A stretch of 64,000 nucleotides of DNA from NCBI RefSeq assembly GCF_030704535.1, contig NC_081815.1, positions 4,164,501 through 4,228,500 of the forward strand, written 5' to 3'. The stretch is from Vitis vinifera. Taxonomy: Eukaryota; Streptophyta; Magnoliopsida; Vitales; Vitaceae. Position numbers and translations under genes: made by a program. This document shows positions 13,701-25,477 of this stretch, piece after piece; position 1 is the stretch's first letter; each line of letters starts with the position of its first letter. The notes under the pieces are model-generated. The model was not told the DNA's origin. It searched no databases and saw nothing but the letters and a program-made list of their open reading frames with translations.

Positions 13701-15454
13701 TCAGTTAAGAAACCGTCCTTCAATGGGTTCTCAACAGCATTACGAAACAAGAGGGGTGGGTTGCCCATGCCAGCATATGCACCATGGTAGGCAAATTTAC
13801 ATTCCTCAATATTTGGGCTTCCATATTCAGATGCAAGGATACCCTGGTCTCTTATGTTCTCATTGGCATATTGGAGATCATGGGAGCAAGAGTGACTATT
13901 TAAGCTAGAGTCCATCATTCTCATCAATCCTTGCAGTGTATGGGTGTGTGTGCAAGACAATGGCTTCAAATAATTTGGATGGTATGATCTCATAGATTGC
14001 CCCTGTTTTGCTATGTTTGGGTTTGGTCTGAGCCCAGGACAGCATCGCCCTGACCAAGACCTTCCGTCCAACCTCAAATTTTGATTGCTACCCATCTCAG
14101 AGAGATTACTCTGATGGTTACGTATGTGATATAAACACATCCGATGATTTCTGGTATCACACATGCCAAACCTATGCTTGCGGATGCCACTCTGAAGATC
14201 ACCCCCCAACGCCCTATCTCTAGCAGACAGGATTTTCATTGGAGAAGCACTTCCCACCATCTCATTGCTGCAAGAAAGCGGCAATAAACTAATCTTCCCT
14301 GAATCATAATTTGCAGGACATGGCATGTTTTTCCTGTTGAAATTAGTCCATGACATAGGGTCCATGTTTCTCAAGTCCTGCTTAGCATTAGAACCACTTG
14401 ACAACGAAATGATACTTGAAATACATGACAGCTGTGGAAACTGAACCACCTCACTGGATGTATTTGAAATGCCTTGATTCATTCCACCTCCATTACACCC
14501 AGACAGCCTCAACAAACACTGCCTGGGACTACTCCCATCCACCCTTGTATTTCCATTCCTTACCAAATTTTCAAAATTTTGATTTCCTGGAGAAAGGGCA
14601 TCCTCAGTTTTGCAAATCAAAATATTCACTTCACGCGGGTGTTCAAAATTCAGATTAGCAGTTTGTTTACTCTTTGGGACTAATGCTTCAGGGGCTAAAT
14701 CTATAAGTGGGTAACAATATTTTTGCTCGTCAGAACGCCTAAATTCCCTTTCCCCACTGCAAAAACTGCTAATTGGAGCCGGTTTCTTTGCCGAAAACCG
14801 TTGTTTCAAGATCACTTTTCTCAGTGAACGATCACTATACCGGCCTCCGGCCACAACAGTCGCCGGATTGTTGATTTCCTTAGTATCAAACTGGAGTCCA
14901 AACAAATAGCTCCCACTATTTCGACTTTGAAACACATTACTAATATAATCACCAAAATCACTCACACCCTTCACACAAGTCTCTTTCCCCTCAACACCAA
15001 ACCCCTTTTTCCCACACACATAATCATTTATGTTTTCAATACAATTCATGGGGAGATTCACGTTAACATACCCATTATCACGGAAAACGAAAATCCTCAA
15101 TCTTGTTTGCTGTCCGTAGAAGTCCATCTTATCGTACTCATCGACCATGCAACGAACGTCGTCGTCGGAAGCTATCAAAACGAGATTGGTGGTGTCACCG
15201 TGAACAGGATCCGACTCGGGAAGGCGGTATTTGAGAGAGAAGGAACGGATATCGGGGCAGAGCTCTGAGATCTTAGACCGAAGTTTCATGAATCCGATGC
15301 CTCGGTCGACGGAGATGATACGAGTATCGCCGCCGACGTAACCAAGCTTACCAGAGGGCGGACGCGTCTGGAATCGGCCATTGAAGCTGCAAACGAGTTT
15401 CAGTTTCTTCGACGAATTGGGTCTCCTCCGGCGCAACATAGAGGGTTCTTTCAT
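7795..15454 (-). CDS. PB1-domain Raf-like MAPKKK (serine/threonine kinase), 8 exons
   Basis: Exons join(15454-13142, 13006-12908, 12786-12634, 12410-12247, 11074-10927, 10797-10675, 10588-10501, 7958-7795) give 1083 residues with all phases consistent. Exon 1 encodes 771 residues. An N-terminal PB1 domain lies at about residues 20-125 (basic [11 protein letters not shown] start, acidic [14 protein letters not shown] cluster). A long Ser/Asn-rich, probably disordered linker follows. Exons 3-8 encode the kinase: glycine loop [15 protein letters not shown] lysine, HFDLKSHN catalytic loop, GDLGLSK in place of DFG, WMAPE, then [22 protein letters not shown] and DLG are usual variants in plant group B Raf-like kinases, which act in osmotic and ABA signalling by activating SnRK2 (family knowledge). 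Intron 5 uses a GC donor. The start at 15454 is the first ATG after a TATA box; a second Met follows five codons later. Confidence 0.93.
8739..10171. mobile_element. hAT-like non-autonomous element in a kinase intron
   Basis: A 1433-bp AT-rich element flanked by a perfect 8-bp target duplication GTTTAAAG at 8731-8738 and 10172-10179. The ends are imperfect inverted repeats: CATAGTTGTTAAAA on the left and, read inward from the right, CATGGTTGTTGACT. An 8-bp duplication is typical of the hAT superfamily. It has no transposase frame. A piece of a second element family sits inside it near 9880-10016. Confidence 0.75.
9880..10016 (-). repeat. Nested fragment related to the hAT-like element at 26844
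   Basis: On the minus strand this reads CAATGTTTGAAATATC, then ACCGATATATCGGTGG and a GGATATTTTG block. The same order, with substitutions, occurs at the left end of the element at 26844-27755. The other end is not recognisable, so the copy is truncated or diverged. It lies inside the element at 8739-10171, so it inserted into that element or was carried by it. Confidence 0.6.
10925..10926 (-). other. Non-canonical GC splice donor (intron 5 of the Raf-like kinase)
   Basis: The exon ends in GTTTGCAAG and the intron begins GCATGC. The acceptor is TTTTTCAG at 10800-10798. Joining the exons reads ...[13 protein letters not shown], the usual kinase sequence for this family, with no frame change. 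No GT nearby gives that join, so a GC-AG intron is the simplest model. Confidence 0.8.
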
Positions 15455-15522
15455 GGATATTAGACAGAGTTAGTAACTGAATCTTTGTGGGAAACAAACG
15501 TAGCGCTCGTGAGTCGTGAGGG

Positions 15523-15528
15523 TTTATA
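15523..15528 (-). promoter_or_regulatory. TATA box of the Raf-like kinase gene
   Basis: TATAAA on the minus strand, 69 bases before the ATG at 15454. A short leader of about 40 nt would follow. Confidence 0.55.
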
Positions 15529-15703
15529 GTAGTGGGGGAACTGGAAAGCTCAATGCCCTTGTATTTTCGGCTCCACGTTGCCTCTAGTTACGGTTTTACC
15601 ACTCCTCTTATTTATTTATAATAATTAATTAATTATTATATAATAAAATAATTCACAAAGCATGAGACCATTAATAAAAAATTTCGTCTGCTCATTAATT
15701 TAG

Positions 15704-15759
15704 CCACGTGCATAGCGTGCTTGTGAAGGCCTTTACAAATTACATTCCACCACGTGCAT
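15704..15759. promoter_or_regulatory. Two identical G-box sites upstream of the Raf-like kinase
   Basis: The 10-mer CCACGTGCAT occurs at 15704-15713 and again at 15750-15759, 250-305 bases upstream of the kinase start. CACGTG is the G-box/ABRE core bound by plant bZIP and bHLH factors (established knowledge). Use in vivo is inferred. Confidence 0.5.
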
Positions 15760-15779
15760 GGGATTGTATTATTATTTCA

Positions 15780-16750
15780 TGTCAACAACACATATGAGGT
15801 CATTTTGGGATAATATAAAAATCTTCTAATAAAAAATAAAATAACAACTAAAAATGCATATAAATGACTTATTTAGAATTTTATAATTTGGGAAATATTT
15901 TTTAATTAAGATTTTAAAAGAAATAAATATTTTCAAATTTTCTTTTCAAAATTATCTAAGTTTCCTAAATTATTTTCTTTATAAAAATGATTTAGACACT
16001 TATATTAATTAGAGATATAATATTTTTATTGGAATTCTTGAATTAAAAATAGAGATAAAATATTTTTACGCTTTTAAACTTTCATACCAAATAAAATATA
16101 ATAAAAGTAAGGCTGACGTGGCAACCAATTTCTCTCCCATTTTAATTTGTGCATGCTTCTTAACAACAATAATGACAATAATAATAAATTTTTGACGGAA
16201 AATCTACTTTGGTCAGAATTATGAAATTTAATAGCAGGAACTAATATAGCCGAGTGGCAAATGAGATATTATGGAAGGATAGAGGGGCGTTTAGAAACGA
16301 GGCTTTGCTATGTTATCCTAAACAAACTCCTCCCTCCCCCTTATTCTTGAAATTTCCTCCTATAATTTTTATTTATTTTTTATTTTCCATTTTTTTCTAT
16401 TAATTAAAATGAATTAATATTAGAAAATTAAATTTTTTATTGGTTCAATAGCATTTACACTGTAAAAAGGTCAATCCAATTTGATCCGTAGTAAATTACG
16501 GAACTTTATCTTTGAACTTTACATCTGTCACTAATTGTGATTAACAAAAGCTTATGTGGTTGACTGAGCCTATTCTAGACTGATCCCTAATCAACATCTA
16601 GTTTAATATTTTTATAATTTATATTATTATAAATAATAATATTTATTTTATTTTTTATTATTATATTAATATTTTATTTTATTTATTATTAAAATTTAAA
16701 TATATTTATATAAAAAAAATATGGATGAATTTTAAATAAAAAAATAAGAC
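15780..16750. other. AT-rich intergenic region
   Basis: I see no gene, only AT-rich sequence with homopolymer and dinucleotide-biased stretches. Confidence 0.4.
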
Positions 16751-16759
16751 TAGATTAGA

Positions 16760-17245
16760 CTTGTGGAGTATATTTCACCTTAGGCTGGGCACGCAAATTA
16801 AGGCTGAAAAGGGCGTCAAGGCATATTTTAGTATCCAAATGGACCAAATCTCCCAGGACATCTTAAACGATACCGTCAACTTCGGCATATTAGACCACCG
16901 AAACTCACCTGAAAACAACAAAAGGTATCCCGTATTGCCTTTTTTGTCGCCGACCAATGAGGTTGGGGGAACACGTCATGACTTGGACCCGCTGGAAAAC
17001 AGAAAGGGTGGCCGCCCAGTAAGGTGAAAAGTCAGCACAGGCACAACACCTCAGCAGATATCGTGGACCCTCTTTGTCGGTTCGACACGTGGGCCATCAA
17101 GGAAAGCGCATGCGGACAAATGTTAGGTTCACTAGTTTCTTCCCATCTAAGGGTTTGGTACCATGCTACTGAGGACTACGCTATCACTATGGTATTCCCT
17201 CTTTTCCAGGTTCGAGAAAAGGTATTCTCTTATATTTGATCTGTC
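16760..17245 (+). repeat. Unclassified GC-richer block, possibly an LTR fragment
   Basis: This block differs in composition from both flanks. It contains overlapping open frames of 88 and 71 codons with no recognisable motif. The pattern of short unrelated frames and a sharp composition edge suggests a retrotransposon LTR remnant, but I found no paired copy in the window. Confidence 0.3.
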
Positions 17246-17506
17246 TATGTATATATATTGATTTGATAAAGTAACCAAAATTGGATTTCTTGCAATAAAA
17301 AATAAACTTGCTCCCATTGACCTTCAAATGTATATGTCAATAAAAATTCTTTCTTTCTCTAAACAGACATGTAGTTTTTACATTCATTTGATATAATTTT
17401 AAATCATAGTGAACTATCAATGTCATAATAATTTTGAATGTCTTTTATACAAATTAATGAGAACTTTTTTCCTTTTTTTTTTAACAATCTCATTGAGTAA
17501 ATAAAT

Positions 17507-17541
17507 TTAACTAAGGTTACGAGTAAAGTAACCTTAGTTAA
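17507..17541. repeat. Perfect 14-bp inverted repeat with 7-nt loop
   Basis: TTAACTAAGGTTAC at 17507-17520 and its exact complement GTAACCTTAGTTAA at 17528-17541, separated by GAGTAAA. Confidence 0.85.
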
Positions 17542-17735
17542 GTTTATGTTAATCTCTATCAAATCTTGTCTTAAATAGGTTTTGGTTAGTTTGATCATTC
17601 ATTTATTATTCTTAAAAGTTGTCTAGGTATTTAGCAATTGTGAAATTAACAATGTTATAAATTACAAGTAAAGTAATCTTAGTTAAGTTTATGTTAACCT
17701 CTATCAAACCGTATCTTAAAGTAGGTTTTCTTTTG
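17521..17735 (+). repeat. Diverged direct repeat pair (about 70 bp units)
   Basis: The stretch from GAGTAAAGTAACCTTAG at 17521 through the AGGTTTTG region near 17583 recurs at about 17668-17730 with the same order of words (AAGTTTATGTTAA, CTCTATCAAA, TCTTAAA). Spacing is about 147 bp. Confidence 0.7.
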
Positions 17736-17739
17736 GACT

Positions 17740-20700
17740 CTAGTTCAAAAGGAATATTTGGAATTGCCTTAAAACCCAACATAACAAACACAGAAAGATC
17801 TTTAAAGCAAGCATCAATAATGAAATGAGTAAAAGGAATTTTCTAACATACTTCTATTCATATCCATAAAAGTTCATCTAGCATTTTGCTATGGTTTACC
17901 TAGCATAAAATATTGAGAACATATTTTGTGTCTTTCCAAGAGTTTAGCAAAAGGATCAAGACATTGTTGTAATTCAATATACTTCCCAAAATATTCATCA
18001 CCTCTCTATATGACCATACAAGTCCGGAATTAAAGTTCATGGTGCTATTTCTTCTTAATTGAGTAAAAACGTTTTAAAACTTTGAGGATCCATTAAACTC
18101 AAAACGCATAATATTTACACAAAGGAAATAATCATTATAAGTGGTATTAAAATTGATCTCCAATTTCGATGTGGGACTATGTTTAACCCTATAAGGTGTG
18201 TATGTCTATTTAGCCTCATAGTGTCATGGGACCCAATTTGGATTTTGTGGTTGTATGAAAAATCATTATGATATCTTAGATCAATTAGGGGCAAAAGGCT
18301 TTCGACATTATGCATGTGGTGGACTCCTCTTAATTATGTAATGTGTTTTAAAACCAAGTCTTTACAAATGATATCAAAATTAATCTTCAATCCAAGTGTA
18401 TAAATATGTTTGGCCTTGGAAGAGATGATTGTCTGTTTGGGACACGGCGAAAACATTATGTTTACATATAAAAGGTAATTGTAATATTTTACATGGATTA
18501 AGAGAAGAAATTTTTAGTACTACACGCTTAATAAGTTTATTTTCACTATGTAAATGAATTTTTAAATGGTGAGATATATTAAATCCAAAACAAATAATAT
18601 TTATATGGAAAAAATAACCAGCAGATCAAAGCAATACATATCCGGAATATATGCAACAAAATAACAGCAAGAAGACGCTATAGTTTAATGAGGTAAAAGA
18701 ACAGAAAGAAAACCCTCTTACAATAGGAAACATAAATCCAGGGTGAAGTATTGGGCTCAAGATGCTGCCACAGAACAACCCAAGAATCTGGCTCAAGTGG
18801 CTGTTGGAAAAACAGCCTACAAAATGGGCTTCTTGCGCTTTTAAATAGTGATTCACCACATGGTCGTCATGTGCTGGGTCCTCATGCTCCCATAAAAGTT
18901 GTACTCAAAACCAAAACAAACAAACTTACTAGTTTGGTAGGGAGAGAATTTGGGGATGTTGGTAAAATATTTTAGCTCACCCACAAATCTAGCGTTAGAT
19001 GATGAATCCATTTTTTATTTTTCACTTTTTATAATTGAGTAACTTTCCATGACTGGGCCTTTCAAATTCTTCATAGGAACCCAAACCTTTAGTCCTGATT
19101 GTTCTTGCCGTAACCATCATCGAGTAACAGCTGCAGGAATCCAATCCTAGATTATGTGTCTCTACCATACATTTTGGCATTCACCATAACCAAGTACCAT
19201 GATGGGCTTAGATGATGATACATTTTTAACCACCACCTGGCCTAAAAATGATTATTTCTTATTTATTCATAAATTAATCTATTATTCATTTATGGATAAA
19301 TCAATAGTCCCAGTCTCGAGAGTATTATTTTAGTGGGTTTTACTGTATAAGGAATCCAAAAATAATTGAAATATTTCTCACAAAGTAATCTCAAGCCAAT
19401 ATGTAATAGCCCCATCCAAGTGGGGGACACAACCTTTTGCCCAATTAAACCATCTGCTTATACATCAATTCCTGTTCAATAGTTCCTGGGTTGAATTTTT
19501 AACAACTATTTGCCCAGTCTTTACTCTACTTTCTTCTTGGATATGTATGGACATGACTAGCTACCTAATTACCACCATGTTCAGTATCTATAAAACAATA
19601 ATTTTCAGTCTATCACCATGATGCAAGGGCTTACCTGGTTGAGAAAGGACCAGGACCTCTCAAGATGGTTGCAGAATTTATCTATAAACTCACTTCAACC
19701 AGTTATGATCTTACAACGTTACATTGATTTATTGATTTTTTTTGTAAGAGTTTCCCTTTCCAGAATGGTACCCGGGTCTGATTTGGCGAAGGGTTAATCC
19801 TGGATTTTTTAATTACTAAAGAAAATTGAACTTGACAGAAGAGGAAAGACATTTGTTGCATTTCAAAACCTCTATATAAAAAATAAAAACAAAAAATCAC
19901 TGCAGCACATACAAAATGTAATTACATCTATATCAACCTTTATTTAGTTCCTTAAACACAAAAGAAAACAAAGGTTAAGACTAATCCTACAGGCATTCAA
20001 ATATTTATCATATGGAGTCATCAATGGGAACTCGGTGATTTCACATTGAAAAAGGTTCGTCCAGAGATCCATGGCTTCATACAGATAGTTTTGATCTCAC
20101 ATTTAATTTTTATTGTGCTTTTTCAATGGGAGAAGCATCACTGAAACTGACCCGGTCTTCACACGTATAGAAACTCCATATGGTTGCATACATTCTACAT
20201 GGTTATCAACATGCCATAAGTGTTCCTAGAAACTATTAAGGGCATGTTTGGAGGGTGATTTTGATTAGAGAGTTTTGACTTGAAGTGTTTTTTTAAGTGC
20301 TAGTTGAGGTTTTTAAATGTATAAGTGGAAGTCAGCTATTAATATCTGTTCCATACCCACTAGTTCTCTCCCACATGCCGTTTGGAGACCAGTAAACATT
20401 CCTAAATCTTTGAATTTTTATCCTTGTATTTTGTGTTATTTCATACATATATATGCAAAAATCTGTCTAATTATGTGCAAATTTAAAAGAAATTAGGCTC
20501 AGTGGCCGACAAATTGGAGGAAAAGAAAAAGAAATGCAAACCTTTTGACCTATTCCCTCCTTTTGGTTTTAAGAAGACCAGAAGAATAACAGAACTCGAC
20601 CAAGTCATGCCAATTGCTTGTGAGTTTAATAACTTGCCATTTTCATTAGCTTCAAATTGCAGATGTAAGATTTCAAATTTCTTTCATCACTTTTATTAGT

Positions 20701-20760
20701 AACCAATTGTTTTTCCTACTCTTTTCTGTTCCTTTTCGTGAATCCCTCCATGCAGCAGAG
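17740..20760. other. Intergenic region upstream of the receptor kinase
   Basis: No gene seen. Positions 18120-18420 contain two related blocks of LTR-like sequence (CTTAATTATGTAATGTG and a 'latter half' near 18140), similar in wording to the tandem repeats at 48583-49150. The region just before 20763 should hold the promoter of the receptor kinase, but no clear TATA box stands out. Confidence 0.35.
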
Positions 20761-21903
20761 AAATGACTAGCATGAAAGAAGCTAAGCTGTTAACTCACTG
20801 TGTCTTGCTTGTTATCCTCTGTAACTTCTTTTTTTGCTCGTCTAAGGCGCTAGAAACCCTTAAACCTGGGGAGAATTTGAGGGACAAAGAAACATTAGTC
20901 TCGGCTGGTAAGGTGTTTGAGTTAGGCTTCTTCAAATCTGGTGAGTCAAATTATGGCTACTTAGGAATTTGGTTCAAGAATGACAGGAACAAGAAGGCAG
21001 TCTGGGTGGCAAACCGTGAAAATCCCCTTCTGGGTTCCTCACTGACTATATATCAGAAGCGATGGAAACATGGTGATGATGGATAAAAGGGAAATTCCCA
21101 TAATTGTGAACTATGGTATGCTTGCAACTAGTGGTCAAGTGCAAAGCTTCTTGATTCAGGAAATCTTGTTCTTACAGAGGGGGCAAAGATTGCCTGGCAG
21201 AGCTTTGATTTCCCAAGTGATGCATTTCTGCCTGGCATGAAACTGGGGTCATTTGACATGGACACAGATCATGTTAGGCATCAGTTTCTGGTATCTTGGC
21301 TAAGTCCGTTTGTCCCCACTACTGGACCTTTTGCTATAGGCCTGGATGGCAAAAATAGGACACTGTGCACACTGTGGAGTAGAGACGGTGCATTTCAACA
21401 CATTGGTTCTTCAAATGGTCAGCAGAATTCATTAGATAATAACACTTTTACCTATGTGTCAAACAACAAGGAGATTTATATTATGTTTGATACTAGAGGA
21501 AATAGTATTTCTTCATGGTTTGTTCTAAGTTCTAACTTACACAGGGGAAATCGACAAGTACACAGTGTTGAATGGGGAGATTTCAATTGTGGATAATTCA
21601 GTGTGTAATGGCACATCAATCAACTTGAATGGGTGTTTGATACTGAAGCCCTTGTCGTGCAAGGATGGGAATGTTTTGTCAGACATTAGAGGGTCAATGC
21701 CAAATTCATTGATTGTAAGTGGGTCAGACCGTTTGGGGCCAAGCGACTGTGAGATAATGTGCAAGAGCAATTGTTTATGTACTGCATTTTCTTCTTTTCT
21801 TGAGGATGGAATTGGATGTTGACTTTACTATGGGCATAAGAAGGATCTTATGAGCATCACAGGAAAAGGCAACGCCACCATTTATGCCCCTACAGAATCT
21901 GGG

Positions 21904-21998
21904 AAGCCTTCTTATAAAGATCCGCTCCCTTCACATGTAGATATTATCTAGTAAGCCTTCTTATAAAGACCCACTCCCTCATATGTAGATATTATCTA
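21904..21998 (+). repeat. Tandem duplication, 49-bp unit, at the end of RLK exon 1
   Basis: AAGCCTTCTTATAAAGA starts at 21904 and again at 21953, and each copy runs on to a TGTAGATATTATCT block. The first copy still continues the coding frame, so part of the exon end is duplicated next to LTR-like sequence. Confidence 0.75.
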
Positions 21999-22502
21999 TT
22001 CTGGGACTAATGGGCTCTCATGACTTTGAAATGTCTTTACATAGTTAAGAGAAACCCATTAGCTATATAGTATTAGGAACTTCTTTCCTTATTTGATGTG
22101 AGATATCACTTTCAACCTCCTTCCCCTCTCCTCTCCCCTCAATGCATACACAAGGCCACTCAGCACACTTAAAGCACTCTCTTAGAATCTCTAACCCATG
22201 TTAGGAATCAATTCAAACACCATTTATAACAACTTGCTCCCTCCTGTATAAATATTGTCCACTTTGGGCCGAATGGGGCTTCACAACTATAGAACACTTC
22301 TATATGGTTAAGAGGAACCCACTATATATACAACTCTTCCCTTAACCAATATGAGATGATAACTATCTACATGCTCCTATATAGATATTGTCTACTCTTG
22401 GCCCAATGGGCTTTTATGGCTTTAAAACGTGTATACATAGTTAAGAGAAGCCTGCCACAAATATAGTGTTTGAAACTTCTTCCCCTGTCTAATATGAAAT
22501 AT
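21941..22502 (+). repeat. Three diverged copia-LTR units inside an RLK intron
   Basis: Units at about 21941-22095, 22230-22350 and 22370-22502 share the order TAGATATTGTC, GGGCC/CAATGGGCT, ACATAGTTAAGAG, and CTTCTTTCC...ATGTGAGAT. The same order, more diverged, occurs in the LTR at 2600-2760. They lie between the ectodomain and transmembrane exons of the receptor kinase. Confidence 0.7.
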
Positions 22503-24889
22503 AGGACTTATATTAATAACTTGAGAATCTCGGATGAAGTTGTTGGCATTAAGTGTATGGAATTCATAGGTCTCTTATTCTACTTATCAGCCCAGAACAT
22601 CATGCTAAAATTTTAACCATGATCTCTCTCTTCTTTCCAAATTTTGGTGCATTTTCAGATTTTAACTTTAATTATGATTACTATAGTTGCAATTTTTCAG
22701 CATTTCATGAACTGTTTATGTTTTGTCCATCATGAAGCAGTTGGTAAGGATCTGAAAGTGTTGTTGACCTTTCTTGTTCTTTTAGTTTTCCAATGTAGAA
22801 TAAATTTAATTTTTTTTCCATCTCTTTTTTCAGATCAAAGGATGAGGAGGCTGCTACTAGTTATCATAATTCCAGTTGTTTCAGTGATATTTCTCACTCT
22901 TGTCTCCTTTTGTTATTTACTATGGAGAAAGTACAACCCTGGAGGTAATTTTTGCAGACTATATTAGTTAACATAACTTTAGATTTTTGCCACACAAGTA
23001 ATGAATGTTGTATGTCTCATCCAGGAACAATTTTGTCCCAAACCATCATAAAGAAGTGCATGAGGCTTCATCTAGCAGCTAATGACAGAGTTCAAAATGC
23101 AAATGGCCTTCAACTTGATATAAATGAGGATCATGAATTGCCACTGCTCAATTTTTCTTGGATATCAACTGCCACTAAAAACTTCTCCTTTGCAAATAGG
23201 CTTGGAGAGGGTGGTTTTGGACCTGTCTTTAAGGTATATTTAATCTTATGATGCAGAATGGTTATTTAATACAAAGAATGAGTTCATTGCCTACTTTGAC
23301 AGACAAAAAGGCAGAAATAGAGGGGAAAAAAATGAAACCTGCAAGATTTGATAGAACCTCTGGAATAGCTTCATCTTTAATAAGAATATCAAAAGCCTTG
23401 CAGGGTGATATAAGATGTTAGCATTAGTGACCAAGAATCAGAGGCAAGAAATTAACTAAACAAGAACTAACAAAAATGAATTGGTAAGGTATCTTTGAAA
23501 TAACTGAGACCAATATACAATAAATTAGAGTATTGTCAAGTCTTTGTGATTTAAAGAAATAATGAGCACCTCATGGCTGTGGCAGGGTAATATAGGAGGG
23601 CATGAGTTTGCAGTGAAAAGACTTTCTAGTACTTCTGGACAAGGATTAGAGGAGTTCAAGAATGAGGTGCAACTAATTTCAAAGCTCCAGCACAGAAATC
23701 TTGTCAGGCTTTTGGGTTGTTGCATTCATCAAGAAGAAAAAATGTTGATTTATGAGTACATGCCCAACAAAAGCTTGGATTCCTTTCTATTTGGTAGGTT
23801 ACTATTTTCCACTTCGCCTACACATATATGTTTTTTTCGTTTTGATCTGTTGTCTAGTTTCATGCAATTTGAATGTATAACTAATGCAGATCCGATCCAG
23901 AAAAAACAACTAGATTGGGCAAAATGCTTTCACATCATTGAAGGAATTGCTCAAGGGCTTCTTTATCTTCACAAGTACTCTAGGTTAAGAATTATTCATC
24001 GGGATCTAAAAACCAGTAACATATTGTTGGATAGTTACATGAACCCCAAAATATCAGATTTTGGCTTGGCAAGAATATTTGGAGAGAATGAATCTAAAGC
24101 AAAAACAAAAAGAGTTGTCGGAACATAGTAAGTGATTGCTATTTATTTTGCCTATTAAAAAAAGAACATAGTAAGTGATCACTATTTCTTCAAGCACAAG
24201 CTAGGAACATGGTGCATGCATTCAAGTATATCAGTGTGTTTGTGGATATACATATCTGTATTATACCATCTTCAGACAACTAATACATTTTTTCTAACTT
24301 CTGGAATCAGTGGTTATATGTCTCCTGAATATGCGGTCCATGGACTTTTCTCTACAAAGTCTGGTGTATTCAGCTTTGGAGTTATTATGCTTGAGATTGT
24401 GAGTGGCAGGAGAAATGTAGCATTTTCTCAATCAGAGTGCACTTTGAACTTGCTAGGACATGTGAGTATTACCATAGGCCAGGGTTGTGAATGTATTTTA
24501 TGTCATATATTAATCAGTAGGCCAGGTCTATGAATATATTTTATTGTCATATATTAACTTTTAGATTGTAAATTTTGTCAAGGCTTGGGATCTATGGAAA
24601 GATGGCCGAAGCATGGAGTTGATGGATCCAACATTGGCCATTTCATGTTCGATGAGTGAGCTCACACTATGTGTTCAGGTGGGTCTCTTATGCATCCAAG
24701 AAAGTGCAGAAGATAGGCCGACCATGTCAGATGTTGTTTCAATTCTTAGCAATGAAAGAGCAATTTTACCAACTCCAAGGCAGCCGGCCTTTTGTACTCT
24801 AATAAGTGTTCAAGGCACTGATTCACAAATGGAAGAGCCAAAATGCTCCTTGAATTATGTAACACTCTCAGTAGCAGAAGCTCGGTAAC

Positions 24890-25470
24890 CACAATCAATA
24901 CCAATGTAGATACCATTGTTTGTAAACTAATTTATGGACACAACGCTAGTTGGCAGAATAATTTCTTATTTCTTCTTGTTCAACTTGCTGATTTGGCTTC
25001 TGCTACGGTTAACAGAATATGCTATAACCTATCCCATTTTCTGACTTCAATTTCTTCATGTAAACGGTTTGTATCCATGTTTGTTTATTTCATTATAATC
25101 ATTTTTTAGTAAAGATTCTAGTTTTGAGGTTTTCTCCTAGGAATAGACTCCTTATCGAATAGGTTTTATGTTAATGAAACTCATTATTTCTAGCGTAGGA
25201 AGGGAGACACACAATCAACATTTCTTTCCAAGAAAATGTTGAGGAGGGAGTAGAGGGAGAGGGAGTTTAGTAGGAACTCCTAATACAAGCTACACAAGAT
25301 AATGAATTCAGAAACTTCTGTCTAACATTAATTGGGACAAGCAAGACACATCTTTCTTACTGATAGCTATGCTATATATATGTCATATTTCATCAATTAA
25401 AAGGTGTATGAGTCCAATAAACAGCAATTAGCAAATAGAATGGAATACAGAAACTTATGAATAATATAAT
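24890..25470. other. Gap between the receptor kinase and the zinc-finger gene
   Basis: The likely 3' ends of the two convergent genes lie here. No other gene is seen. Confidence 0.4.
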
Positions 25471-25477
25471 TCACCTC

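Larger units (their letters stand above)
20763..24888 (+). pseudogene. G-type lectin S-receptor-like serine/threonine kinase, disrupted
   Basis: The gene starts with a signal peptide (hydrophobic LLTHCVLLVILCNFFFC) and a B-lectin domain (LVSAGKVFELGFFKSG, GIWFK, VWVANRENPL). Frameshifts then fall near 21060, 21130-21140 and 21540, and a TGA at 21820-21822 interrupts the cysteine-rich part (CEIMCKSNCLCTAFS). After a repeat-filled intron the remaining exons are intact: transmembrane 22834-22944, then 23025-23233, 23586-23793, 23890-24127, 24311-24461 and 24583-24888. They encode [37 protein letters not shown] and GYMSPEY. The invariant Asp of subdomain IX is Gly (KSGVFSFG). It resembles the CES101-like SD1 group. 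Several independent lesions favour a pseudogene; sequencing error could explain some of the frameshifts but not the mutated Asp. Confidence 0.8.

Noticed and set aside
13306..14683. Several plus-strand open frames of 69-110 codons
   Set aside because: They are antisense shadows of exon 1 of the Raf-like kinase and have no motif of their own.
14927..15268. 113-codon plus-strand frame
   Set aside because: It is antisense to the PB1-coding part of the kinase.
16248..16262. TAGCCGAGTGGC resembles a tRNA-Leu/Ser A box
   Set aside because: No B box or foldable cloverleaf follows within 100 bases.
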